Positions 38,906 through 50,131 of a stretch of DNA of 64,000 bases are shown one piece after another. Position numbers and translations under genes: made by a program. Each line of letters starts with the position of its first letter. Positions within the stretch are counted from its first letter, which is position 1. Under the pieces are notes generated by a model. The model did not search any database. It saw nothing but the letters and a program-made list of their open reading frames with translations, and had not been told where the DNA came from. Location of the stretch: the NCBI GenBank assembly GCA_963930775.1, contig OZ005700.1, positions 620,001 to 684,000 on the forward strand, written 5' to 3'. This DNA comes from Cliona cf. orientalis. Taxonomy: Eukaryota > Porifera > Demospongiae > Clionaida > Clionaidae.

Positions 38906-40596
38906 ATGACTGGTGTTTTGTTGCTATACACCGGAGCCTTTCTCCTCTACGGGGTGATGGAGGTGGTAGGCCTGATGCCACAGGAGCTGGTCAGCGCAGG
39001 ACTCACACTTCCTCGACTCTTTGCCAAGTGTTTAGGTGATCCGGTGAGTATGTATTGTGCTACTATAATTAAGTTATTATAGGCTCAGTATGCATGTCTA
39101 AACAGGATATTATGGGTGTTTTTCATTTTGTAGGATCTGGATTTCATGACGTACCAAGTGAAACGCACCACAATCACAACCTTTGTTCATCTCTCCTTGC
39201 CACTGATCTACTGCATAGGAATGTCTCTGGTCGAACCACAGGTCTACACAGTGAGTATAAAATTTGTACCTGCTCAAATTTAACAACTTAAGCCTATGCT
39301 TTCAATCCCCACTTGTGAAATTGTGTACTCATTCATGCTATCACCATGTGTCTCTATGATTACAGACATCTCCTGGGTCAGTATGGTTTATGGTGCTGGC
39401 TGGGGTGTGGCTGGTCTCTGTAGCTTGCTTCCTCACTGGGGCTGCTCTAGCCTACCACTGGTACAGAAACAGGTGGACTAAACACCCTCTCTGCGTACAA
39501 CTGGCTAAACTAGGCCAACCCCTCAGGTAATAATAATATTATTGTCAACTATAATAATATAGTAAAATGTGATCGATTTCTTGCAAATAATGTTACTACT
39601 AACTTTTGTATAACATTACAGGAGGGTGGGCATGTCCATCAATCTTGAGTTTCGAGGTTTGGATAAGTTTATGTCAGAGTTAGGGGGCACTCTTCTGGTA
39701 GTGACCGACTCATGGATCATAAAGTGCAATGTTCACACTGTCAATATCATCCACCAAAGAGATGCAGTCTTAAAGTTAGTTCAGAGATGTTTTTTTTTTA
39801 AGTACAGTGAAAGTTAACGGCACCGTTAAACTCGATTGATTCACAGTGTTTCATCAGCTGATGAGCATCAGTTCTCTCTGGATGGACGTTCCAAGCAGTT
39901 CCTCACAATCAATGTTACCAGCATCAATAAGAATTTCCCATCCTTCAGTAAGCTATGACTACTATCATGGTGTATACGCTCAATTTAAATGCTATAATTT
40001 TTTTACAGCTATTAGGTTGAATTCCATGCAGTATTCTCAGCTTCGTGAAAAGATCCAGAATCCCATTCGTGCAGCCAGGAGCGTTGTCATCCATCAGTCT
40101 CTGAGCGATCGCTTCATCACCGCCTTCACTGAACAGGTGCAGAGAAACGGAGTATACAGAATACCCCCTGGATCTCCGGTACACAATTCAATTAGAGTCA
40201 ACTACAGTACCCATATTAATTTTATCTAGTGGAATTCTTAAACTAACCATCTACAGCCTCTGGAGCCTTGTGTTGGATGTTTACAAGCATTGCCTCAAGT
40301 GAAGCTTCAGAAAATGTGTGCAGATTCCAATGTATGTCAATTCCAACTATAATTGTCAATGATCTGTACATAATATTATTATGCTATTCTTGTGTATATA
40401 GGAGGGAAGATGTCGTCAGTGTTTTTGTCGTCCATTCTGGTGTATGTCTTGTATGAGTAAGTGGTATGCAGCCAGACAGGACCAGGCCCACCCTGAGCAA
40501 TGGATGGCCTCCACAGCCCCTTGCCCAATGTGCCGGGCTGTGTTCTGTATGCTCGATGTACTCAAACTGGAAGAACCAACTGCTCAAAATAGATAG
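38906..40596 (+). CDS. TMEM129: TMEM129-type E3 ubiquitin ligase of the ER membrane
   Basis: Exons 38906-39043, 39134-39250, 39366-39526, 39622-39774, 39847-39947, 40009-40178, 40257-40331 and 40402-40596 give 369 aa. Three hydrophobic helices lie in residues ~4-115. A cytosolic domain has LEFRGLDKF, VVTDSWIIK and the family-typical PIRAARSVVIHQSLSD. A C-terminal atypical all-Cys RING follows (CVGC; CRQCFCRPFWCMSC; CPMC), then FCMLDV. Order and spacing match vertebrate TMEM129, which acts in ER-associated degradation. The start ATG at 38906 begins the first TM segment; an upstream in-frame extension lacks support. AATAAA lies at 40640-40645. The stop is 88 bp from that of the next gene on the opposite strand. 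Confidence 0.93.
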
Positions 40597-40684
40597 CAGT
40601 ATGTTAGAAATAATGATAATATCAAATTTTGGCAGTAGCAATAAATAATTATTAAGGAAGCGATTGACTATACACATTCAAGCG

Positions 40685-42814
40685 TCATAATGACCCTTGT
40701 GAACCTTTTGATTTTTTCTTGACCTTAGGCTTCTCTTTCTCCCATCTGATAGTCTCTGACACTAGTACTGCCATTTGAGATAGCCTTCTATGGTAGCCAG
40801 GGGGACCATTGGTAAGGGGGTCTGGATAGGTAGGTGCTACAGAATGCAATTCCCAAGTAATAATCCAAAAAAAAGAGAAGTTACTGCATAGCTATACCTG
40901 ATGGTTCTCTAGCGTATCTTGTCGATGCAGATGCCAGTGAAGTTTTGCTGCAACAGTTTGAAAGTTTGTATTACTCTACCACTGTGGCCAATTACTACTA
41001 GTAGTATACTTACCCAGTTCTCCTATCAGCTGCCCTGGGAGGGTATTTTGTCATGCTGTGCCCTAGAGCGTGTAGCTCGGCACAGGGGGACGAGGGAAAT
41101 CCCTCGTCCCCCTGTGCCTTTAGCGGAGGCAAGGCCACACCTACTCCCAGTCTACTGCAGCTATCGAGTGAGCCACGGCGACTGCGGCTGCTGCTGAAGG
41201 AAATAGAGGGAAACTTCAAGCAGTCCAGGGTTTGCGGAGCGGGGTGGTGGATCATGTGAGCATTGGACAGACAGAATCGACATCCATCGGAACAGTTACA
41301 AGCATTGAGGAGGCACGAAGTATTCACTCCAGGGGCACTGTTGCGATGAGAGTACCTGAACACTGGCCTTTATAATTATGTTGTATAAGAAGGAAAGAAA
41401 ATTCTTATTATTAAAGATTACAGTAGTGATACTCACTACAAATAATAATAATATAATAATATTATACACTTAATACCTGAAGATGTAGTCATGTACGCTG
41501 CGATGTGAAGGGTGTAGTAGCTGTGAATTATGAGTTAGTTCAAGAGACTCAGCTCCTGGGTAGGACTTTCTCAGGTGAGCGCTGTGATAGTGGGAGTGGT
41601 GACTGGCGGGGGGAGTGGAGGGAGACGATGATTCACTCAGTGTTAAAATTGAACTGCAAAAATATAAAATAGTCTTTATTGTGGGCACGAGGTAAATGAT
41701 GGATAAGGTAGGTGGATGAGGATATCTTATTTATAAGATTTCCAATTCAGCTCTGGAAACCTACCTCCTACATGTGTAGTTTCTTTGGGTATGGTTTCCA
41801 GTGGTAGACCTGGGCCTGGTAGACCTCTGGTGCTGGGAGTAGACATCGTTCACCAGTTGGTCTTCAGCCACAGAACTCACCAATTCAACACTCTCTGTAG
41901 TAAAATGCCGCTAATGACAATTCACACCCAGTGGCGTAAGAAGATGTTTTTGAACAGGGGGGCTGTAAATAAAATTGTGCACAAAGCGCGCAAAAATTTT
42001 TTTGGATTACACGATACGCCTTCAAACCATGCCCATTATGCTAATTTGGCTGTAAAGTAGACTTTACATCACAAATCTGAAGATGTCAAGGCCTAGTAGA
42101 ATAAATACCTTCCTAGGTTTAGGCCCACTTGGTTGACAAGATGGGGGGGCTACAGCCCCCCCAGCCCCCCTGCTTCTTACGCCAGTGACACCAATGTGGG
42201 CCATGGTAGTTTAATTCATCTACACTATACTTACTTAATGTAGTCTGCTGTTCCTCTTGCTCTGCAGTGCTTCTTGCCACAAGGCTAGCTTTCTTTCTTA
42301 TAGGCTTTCTAGTTGCCCCATCCTCCAGTGACTTTGCACTATCACCTCTGGATGGTAATGGGGGATAATCATTACAGGGGTTATAGTAATAGTGTCTTGA
42401 TAGCAAGAGTGCAGCGTCATCAGGAAGAGGGATCTTCAGATTTATAACTCTACAAGACTCTTTCTTCTTCTTTCCAGAAGATTCCTTGATTGGTTCCACC
42501 TCCACTGGAACAATTCTAAGCTGAGATTTATTACACTTTGTAATCTCACTGATAGAGTGTTGTTTGGATTTCAACTGTTTATGCTTTGTCTTTTTCTTTG
42601 AGGATTTCATGTTTCCCAGCTCACTAAAATCTTGAGTGACAGAGGTGGAGAGACGAACCGAAGCACACTTTTTTCTTGAGCGGAGAAGTCTTTCTGGTTG
42701 ATTTCCAAGCTGCTGTTGTGTGTCACTGGAGCGCCGGGTCCACCAAGGAGAGAACATGACTGATAGCTCTCTCGCCTTGCTGAGGAATTGGTGCAGTTTT
42801 TCCAGTGCAAGCAT
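40685..42814 (-). CDS. Unrecognised Lys/Ser-rich protein
   Basis: Exons (minus) 42814-42235, 41894-41765, 41653-41477, 41355-41014, 40947-40898 and 40836-40685 give 476 aa with all phases closing. A non-coding 5' exon probably ends at 42890, with acceptor at 42828. The N-terminal third is basic with nuclear-localisation-like clusters (KSSKKKTKHKQLK; KKKKES). Then come VINLKIPLPDDAALLLS, a His/Ser-rich stretch, a Cys cluster (CLLNACNCSDGCRFC) and a conserved-looking C-terminus (YHRRLSQMAVLVSETIRWEK) ending in Lys/Ser. I cannot name the family. Its promoter, shared with DNA2, carries a full X-box match, so a cilium or centrosome role is a guess worth testing. Exon 4 contains a perfect 40-nt palindrome. 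Confidence 0.7.
41079..41118. repeat. Perfect 19-bp inverted repeat with 2-nt loop in coding exon
   Basis: GGCACAGGGGGACGAGGGA, then AA, then its exact reverse complement. It lies in exon 4 of the unrecognised minus-strand gene, encoding part of AQGDEGFPSSPCA. It would fold into a very stable hairpin in RNA and could be a recent insertion. Confidence 0.9.
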
Positions 42815-42889
42815 TTAGCTCCAGCTTCTGAAAGGGATAGAACGTCAAGATTTAGCACAATCTTTAAATAATTATTATAAGCCTCTTAC

Positions 42890-42911
42890 CAGTCAGTACA
42901 TGTGGAAGCAT
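42890..42911 (-). other. Upstream ATG / uORF in 5' exon of the unrecognised gene
   Basis: An ATG at 42911 in the presumed 5' UTR exon splices in frame with a second frame of exon 2. It would give a peptide of about 90 residues ending at 42607, overlapping the main frame. The main frame is preferred because it stays open through all later exons. The uORF might reduce translation, or the 5' exon might be wrongly drawn. Confidence 0.35.
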
Positions 42912-42968
42912 TGAGACACAAACAGCCTACAAAAGGTCAATCGGTGCGGTGCATGTGAATTTGCTTAC

Positions 42969-42982
42969 GTTGTTATGGCAAC
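42969..42982 (+). promoter_or_regulatory. X-box (RFX) site in divergent promoter
   Basis: GTTGTTATGGCAAC matches RYYNYYATRRNRAC at every defined position. It lies 117 bp before the DNA2 start codon and 58 bp before the upstream ATG of the minus-strand gene. An ETS-like CCGGAAAT follows within about 40 bp. Confidence 0.5.
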
Positions 42983-43098
42983 CAGAAATACTTCCGCAGT
43001 AACCGGAAATAATATTTTCCCAGTTGATGACCTTTACCTATTAATTTTTAGCGGATTTGGCGGGAAATTCTTGGCCGAGACTCGTGCATGGTAGAGGA

Positions 43099-46000
43099 AT
43101 GTCCAAGAGCTTGAAGAAGACTACTGCACTAAAGAAGAAGGGCAAAACCAAGCAGAAGAAGCCTTCCTCGTCGTGGCAGCCCACACTCAAACACTACTTC
43201 GGAGGAAAGGTCAGTAGAAGTAATTTATTATCGAGTTGATATTAAGCTATCCCTATGTACAATAGTCTGTGCTGGTCCAGCCAACGATTTCTCACTTTGT
43301 CAAGAACCTCTCCAAGAGTCAGCCTTTGTTGGAACCAAAGCAGGAAACCACTGATATAGTAGTGGACCCCGACTCGTATAGCGAAGATTGTGCGGCTGTG
43401 AACTATGACCTCTCATGTGACAAAAATGCCCAAGTCGATTGTGAGAAGAAATCAGTAGGTGGTAGTAACAATCCATTTGCCATCAAGAAAGAAAAACAAT
43501 TGCCCTCTAGTGCTTCAACTCCTAACGAGGAGGGGCTTCCCCTTAATCAGGTGAAGCCACAGCATGGAAGGCACAAGCTTCTGAGTCTGAAGGACCGCAA
43601 AAGAAAGCACCGAACGTTGAGTATTTCACCCCAGAGTGCAGAAAGCTGCGGTAAGAAAGCGTGCAGTGGAGTGGCAAAGAACGAAAATGTTCACCCTAAT
43701 TTGACTAATTGCCAACTTCCCAATGGCAATGTCCTGAGGCACTCAAAGAGAGTGATGGATGGTGGTGAGGAAATGAAGGTATCTGATGCAAGACAGTTAT
43801 CGTGTGAATTCACTACGGAAGAAGCAGCCTTAATGCACGGCTACGCTCTTGATTCAGAACGGTCCCACACAGAAAAGCTCAGCCTAGCTGATCTAGACTT
43901 CAATGCTAAGCTACCCTCCTCCTCATCGATCAGTTCTGCTATCAAAAATCTAACTCCATCAAAAGATTGTCTTCTAAGCAAGATGAATAGCATTCCCTGC
44001 TCACCAAGTTTTTCCCCAAGAAAGCCGGCACCCAAGACCTTCTCACCTTTCTTTGAGAGGACAAGGCCGTCGTCAGCTGATGGAAAAGGAGATCGCCTAA
44101 CAAACAACAGCCATGTTCATGTTTCAGAGAGCAACGAGAGTAGTTTTGAATCTAGTGCTGTTTTATTCTCGACTCCAGCAGCAACTGAGAATTCACTAAG
44201 TGCACTCTCTTCACACTCCTCCATGTCGAAATCTGTCCCTAGGAGGACCCTCGATTTCAATGAGCCAGACAAACAAATACCTATACATCCTGCTAGTCCA
44301 ATTTATCGAGTGAATGAGACCGTTCTTCCTTCGGCGGCCCACCTCTCTCCCTCCTCCTCCTCCTCCTCCTGCTCAGCTGTCCCCCTCCCTCCAGCCGAGA
44401 CCATGCACCAAGCGTCCACCTCAAACGAGGATTTCTCTTTCATTGGTGACATCAGCTTGTCTGAGTTTGCCGATGTTTCTCGCGTCGAGATGGAGGTGGA
44501 GACCTCGTCTACTACCGTAAAGACATCGAAAAAGTTTGGTATCAATCGCCATCTTGTTTTGGAGGTAACCAGCCAGGAGTGCGGCAGTGACGATGCCATT
44601 CTGTGTACTGGAAGGTATCAGTACTCATGTAGTGAGTGTGATGCATACATAACTTGACAACTATGCTATGCTTTTGCAGGCGAAAATCTGAGTTGCTGTT
44701 GAGGCTCTTGGACCAAACGACGAACGTGGAGAGTATCTGCTACTTACGAGATGATTGGTAGGTTTCCATAACATGTATACTAATCCATTTGTAGTTTCAA
44801 GATTTTCTTTGTCTCTCGTGACCATGCAGGCTGAATTTGGACGTCAGTCCTGGTGACGTGGTGCAGGTGAATGCCGACTATGATAATGACAGGGGCTGCT
44901 TCGTTATCGACAACTCCCGGGAGGAGGAAGGGAAGGAGAGCAGTATCATCGTTCACCCAGACTGCCTCGTCAGCGGAACCAGCGTAGCAAACAGCATCAC
45001 CTGCACCAGAAAGTAAGCTTCTTCTTTCTTTTAGTTTGTGTATCATTCAAGGTACACTTGGTACTTTTAAAATTCTTATGTAGACCCTCTTATGATAATT
45101 TTTGATAATTCCATGCTTTCCCGGCCCCTCTTCCTATAATATATTATTATAGTACTGATTAAAATTTCCATTTTTCTTCTTTCAGAGCTGTTTTGGCTGA
45201 AATATTCAAAGGTCTCTCAGACGCCAGTGAGGCAATGACCATTGGAAGAATGCTGCATGAAGTCTTTCAACGGGTACTACTGAGGCGACAGGAAGTGGGT
45301 GTGTCCTTAAGGGGCGTGGCCTTGAAGGATGCTGTCATGGAAGAGATTAGGGCAGTGGTGTCTACTCTGGAATCACTAAATGATCTGTAGGCATTTTCAA
45401 AATTTTGATCAAAATCGTATCTTTTTATCCCATAATTATGCATTTATGTAAAAGGTATTGTCTTGGCATGTCAGAGGTTGCTGCCATGGAGATACTATAC
45501 AAGTACGTCCCTGCAATTATGGAATGGTGTGAGGTGTACATGAAGGAGGAACCTACCGCTGGCAGTGGAGAGATAGAGTTTAAGAGGTACTTAGTAAAAG
45601 CGGCCGATATCTGCATTGACCCAAACCCCTCCCCCCCCCCCTCCTTCCCCCAGGCCTGGTGACAGCTGCAGTACAAGCTGCATTGCAGTGACTGATGTGC
45701 TAGATATTGAAGAGAATATCTGGTCACCAAGGTAACATGTACAAGTAAAGAAAGGATATGTGTATCAGGTATCAATGTGTCATGATGTCGTAGGTTTGGA
45801 CTGAAGGGGAAGGTCGATGTCTCAGTGATGATGAGAGAGAGGAGAGGTAGCTCCACCTGGTCTCACCGAGTCCCTCTGGAGCTAAAGACCGGGAAGATGC
45901 AGAGGAAGCAGGGAACAATAGAGCACAGGGCACAGCTGACGCTCTACTCTGTGATGTTTGGTGATCGCTATGAAACTCCGCCCCCTGGAGGGCTGCTCTA

Positions 46001-49000
46001 CTACCTCAAGGGTGGTCACATGCAGGGGCTGCCGACACTTCCTCACGAGAAGAGAGGCACGGCTTCGTTTAATTCTCTGCTTAGAATTAATACTTCATTG
46101 GATTGTTTTTTTTTTTACTTGCAGGTCTGTTGATTGCAAGGAATCATCTGGCTCGCTACCATAGCAACCAAGGTCACGTGACTTTACCTAGCATGCTGAG
46201 GGATTCACACACGTGCAAGTACTGCTCCTACCTCAAGCAATGCACTCTTTATCACAAGTAAGACGACTACGAATAATGCATATATAGCCTCAGCCCTAAA
46301 CCCCCTATCCCAGCTTCTGGAATTATATTATTTCCCTCATCCAGAGCGGTGGAGCATGGTGGTGAAGGTAGCAGTGGACTTGGTGAGCTGTTCTCCAAAC
46401 AAGTGGACCACCTTCCCGATAGACACCTCCAGTTCTTTGCCAAGTGGTACGGCCTCTTAGCCGAAGAAGAACAGTGCTGCAGGACGAGAGATGGACCACC
46501 TTTCTGGCTCTCTACAGCGCAACAGAGGTAAGGGTGAAGAAAAATAACATCTTTATTCTTTTTTCAAGAATTTGATGATTGTACCAACTGAACATTCTAC
46601 TGCAGGGAGAGAGAGGGTACGTGTCTAGCTAATATGATTGCCAGAGCTTCTTCCCCAGATAACTCATCAGGAGGAGGGGGGAAGATTGTTCAGTCGTTCT
46701 CCAAGTCCCAGCCCACCTCTGATGGAGCAACTGCTACCACAGATACTCTACTCACAGCTCACGATAGAGTGGTGATCAGTCGTCAAGATGGCAGCAGCTG
46801 GGCTGTTGCTATGGGAACGATACTGAGTCTCGCATGCAGTAGCAGTGGTACCATTGAAGTTCGAATTTTATTGGACAAAGCTGTGCCTTATGACTCGAGC
46901 GTGCTGTATAGGATTGACCAACCCCCTGGCTTTAGTAGGAGCTCCGTGCCAAGAACTTTGACTGAGTTGTGTGCCTCTGACTCTGAAAGGTACATTGTGC
47001 TTGGAATATTAAATTTGTCGTTACTTGATGAATTTAGGGTAATTATTTTTGCTCTACAGAGACCAGCGTCTTCGTGAGCTGGTGATTGACTTGGCCCCTC
47101 CTCGTTTTAAGCAGCAGCCGCTCTCCCTCACTCAGTCCCTTCTCCCTGCTAACCTCAACCCCAGCCAACAAGATGCCCTGACCAAGGTCAGCCACAACAT
47201 TGGTGTGTAAAATTAATAAATTTAAATCGACCGTCACTCATCTTGGTAGGTTCTGTCGGCCCAAGACTATGTCCTTGTCCTTGGTATGCCTGGCACTGGG
47301 AAGACGACCACCATTGCCCGCCTTGTGGAGGTACTGGTGGCTCAGGGAATATCTGTTCTCCTCACCAGCTACACTCACTCAGCAGTAGACAACATCCTAC
47401 TCAAGTTGAAGCAGGTGTGTAAAACATGTAGGTTTGAAGTACATGTATGTAGCTCTCCCCCCCCCCCCCCTTGTGCAAATTGCTCATGGGGCCAGAAGAG
47501 ATCCTAATTTAAGACTATAGTGAAAAAAACGATGATTTTTTTTATTAATATTCTAATCTCAGAGTGGAGTTGATTTTCTTCGTCTTGGTAGTGTGCTTCG
47601 TGTCCACCCGTCCCTCCATCCCCACACCCCGGCTCACATGTGTCGCGGCCTGACCACAGTGCAGGCCATGGAAGAGGTCTACCACGGCAGACCAGTGGTT
47701 GCAACCACCTGCCTGGGAATCAACCACCCCATCTTCATGAGGTCTGTGATGCCAGTGAAAAAAATAAAACAAAATTAACGTTGGCTAGAGAGTTGAGTAC
47801 TTTTCACAAAAAAGCCTCAGGTTAATAAATGCTAATTTGTCTTTTATTTGTGGTCTTGTTTTTTTCTCTTGCTTCAGACGTTCCTTTGATGTTTGCGTCG
47901 TAGACGAGGCGTCTCAGATCACTCTCCCTGCCAGCCTGGGCCCCCTGAGGTACGCCAGCAGGTTCGTGCTGGTGGGAGACCACTACCAACTCCCTCCCCT
48001 CGTACAGAGTCAGCAAGCAAGGTCAGCAGAATACATAATATGAAGATGGGGAGAGAATAAGATAGCGATTGTAACTGTGTGTAATGATGTAATCTAGGGA
48101 CGGAGGGCTGGATACGAGCTTGTTCCGGTATCTTTCTGAGCACCACCCCAATTCTCTGGTCTCACTCCGGGAGCAGTACAGAATGAACAGGTATGCAGCA
48201 GTGTTTCCGTTAAGCAGTTTGTTATACTATATACAACGAAAAATATTTTTCAGACGATCATTTTTCTTATGAGCCATTATTCCATGATTGTGACATCAAT
48301 AATTGGTCATGTCGCTTCCATCTGCGCATGTGCACGGTACCAATGGAAAATCTTGCACAGGCAGGATACTGTTTATGCATGAACTACGTCTCTATCTTTT
48401 GTGATTAATAGATGATCATGTCATAGTATAGCAAAAGCATATCTTTGTATTACAGTAATAGTTATGGAACTGCAACAAAGACCAAAATGTAGCTCATAAT
48501 CAACTGTTTCAGACAATCAGTGTCCTTACCTAGGGGGGGGGGGCATTACTGTGAATAACTCATGTATATTTATAACATTATCCCATGGTTGGTGTACCAG
48601 GTATCAAACATACTAAGTCTTGTATAATAATAATAATATTATGGTGGATGTTTTGTGTAGAGAAATCATGAGTCTATCCAATACATTGATCTACAACAAC
48701 CGACTGGTGTGTGGCAGTGAAGAAGTCGCATGTGGCCGCCTCTCTCTCCCTCTCCGTCCTTCTCCTCCTCTCTCTGGTGGTCGTGACCAAAGCTGGATGG
48801 AGAGGGCCGTTGATCCAAGTCAACCTGTTGTCTTCCTCAACACAGACAGCTGCAGCCGTGCAAGAGAGACCATCATCGGAGACCACACCTGCAACGAGTT
48901 TGAAGCCAATCTAGTCAGAGAGCTGGTTCTAACCATGATCAAGGTAGAGAAACAGTATTTTAAATTTAAATTTGAGATGTGCTAAGATTGAGCTCTGGAG

Positions 49001-49803
49001 CCTTTGTGCTGCATGGTGTATCCACAGCTTGATATTTGATACCCAGAAAATCAATTTCTATTTACCTCATTGCATACTCCATTTCTATTAATTTTGTATT
49101 ACTGCAGTTAGGTTTGGATGGAGGAGAGATTGGTGTCATAACTCCTCTCAGGCAGCAGCAGAACCTCATTCGAGAGAAGCTTCAACAAGAAAAACACAGC
49201 AGCTCTTTCAGTCCCTCTCTCTGCTGTGAGGGAAGGGGACTACTAGACCAGGCAGTGAGAGTCGAGGCTGGTGGGAGTGGTCGCCATGGCGATGCTACTA
49301 GTAGTGGAGTCAGCTGCTGCTCTGGTGTTGAGGTGAACACGGTTGACAAGTACCAGGGAAGGGATAAGGAGTGCGTTATGGTCTCATGCACAAGGAGCAA
49401 CTCCAAGGGAAACGTAAGTACTGTGTGGACATATAATAATATTATACTGTCGCTATGTGTACATAGTTGGAAAGAAAAACTGTTTCCATCCCAAAATATC
49501 CTCCCCCTAATTTTCTTGGAAAGGCCATGCACTTGGCAGACTCAGCCTGTACCCAGATTATCCCTTATTTGTAAGACTTTTCACACTGAGTGCCATCCAA
49601 TGGTGTTAATTATTATGCAGACTGGATCTCTCCTGAGGGACTGGCGTCGCATCAACGTCGCTCTGACCCGGGCCAAGCACAAACTAATCCTCATCGGGTC
49701 ATGTGACACACTGGGACACGCCCCTCTCTTGAAATCCCTCCTCGATATTCTCAGAAGCAATAGCTGGATTATTGACATTCCACCAAATACACAAATCACC
49801 TGA
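43099..49803 (+). CDS. DNA2: DNA replication helicase/nuclease DNA2
   Basis: Exons 43099-43209, 43266-44614, 44680-44757, 44830-45012, 45186-45386, 45455-45586, 45654-45731, 45794-46056, 46125-46257, 46345-46527, 46606-46989, 47060-47186, 47250-47414, 47563-47741, 47878-48021, 48098-48190, 48661-48943, 49108-49413 and 49621-49803 give 1,524 aa. Residues 1-~490 are a disordered extension with tandem PIP-like boxes QPTLKHYF (27-34) and QPTISHFV (42-49). The RecB-type nuclease shows [16 protein letters not shown] (Asp719) and ELKTGK (Glu740, Lys742); Fe-S cysteines are near 571, 829, 832 and 838. The SF1 helicase has Walker [10 protein letters not shown] (1086-1094), VVDEASQI (~1196), [23 protein letters not shown] and [10 protein letters not shown]. 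By family it processes flaps and resects DNA ends. The junction after 46056 needs a GC donor and is the least certain. Confidence 0.94.
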
Positions 49804-50131
49804 GGCCATTGCCGTCCAATTAGCAATTATTCAATCACGTTAGTCAATATTATTATTAAGTTATTATAACAACAAAGTTTTGTTACAAGAAAAAATATAC
49901 ATGCACGTGTGCTTCATGGTGCATGCACAAATTGTGTACTTGATAGTCATAAGTATTATAATATAATAATTATGTATAATATAGTAGGCATGTATAAGAA
50001 TTGTACAGCAGATATACTGAGCAGAGTGAAGGAGTGATATAACAAAATAATAATATGAGCTGATGTCCACAAAAAATGTTAATTTTGTACTAGAGAGGTT
50101 TCTTGATATTTTTTTGTCGTAGTCACATGTG
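49804..50131. other. Convergent 3' gap, DNA2 / peroxidasin
   Basis: 328 bp of AT-rich sequence between the two facing stop codons. No exon or RNA gene seen. Confidence 0.6.

Noticed and set aside
46155..46168. A further X-box match (GCTACCATAGCAAC)
   Set aside because: Lies inside a DNA2 coding exon and encodes conserved-region residues; most likely chance.
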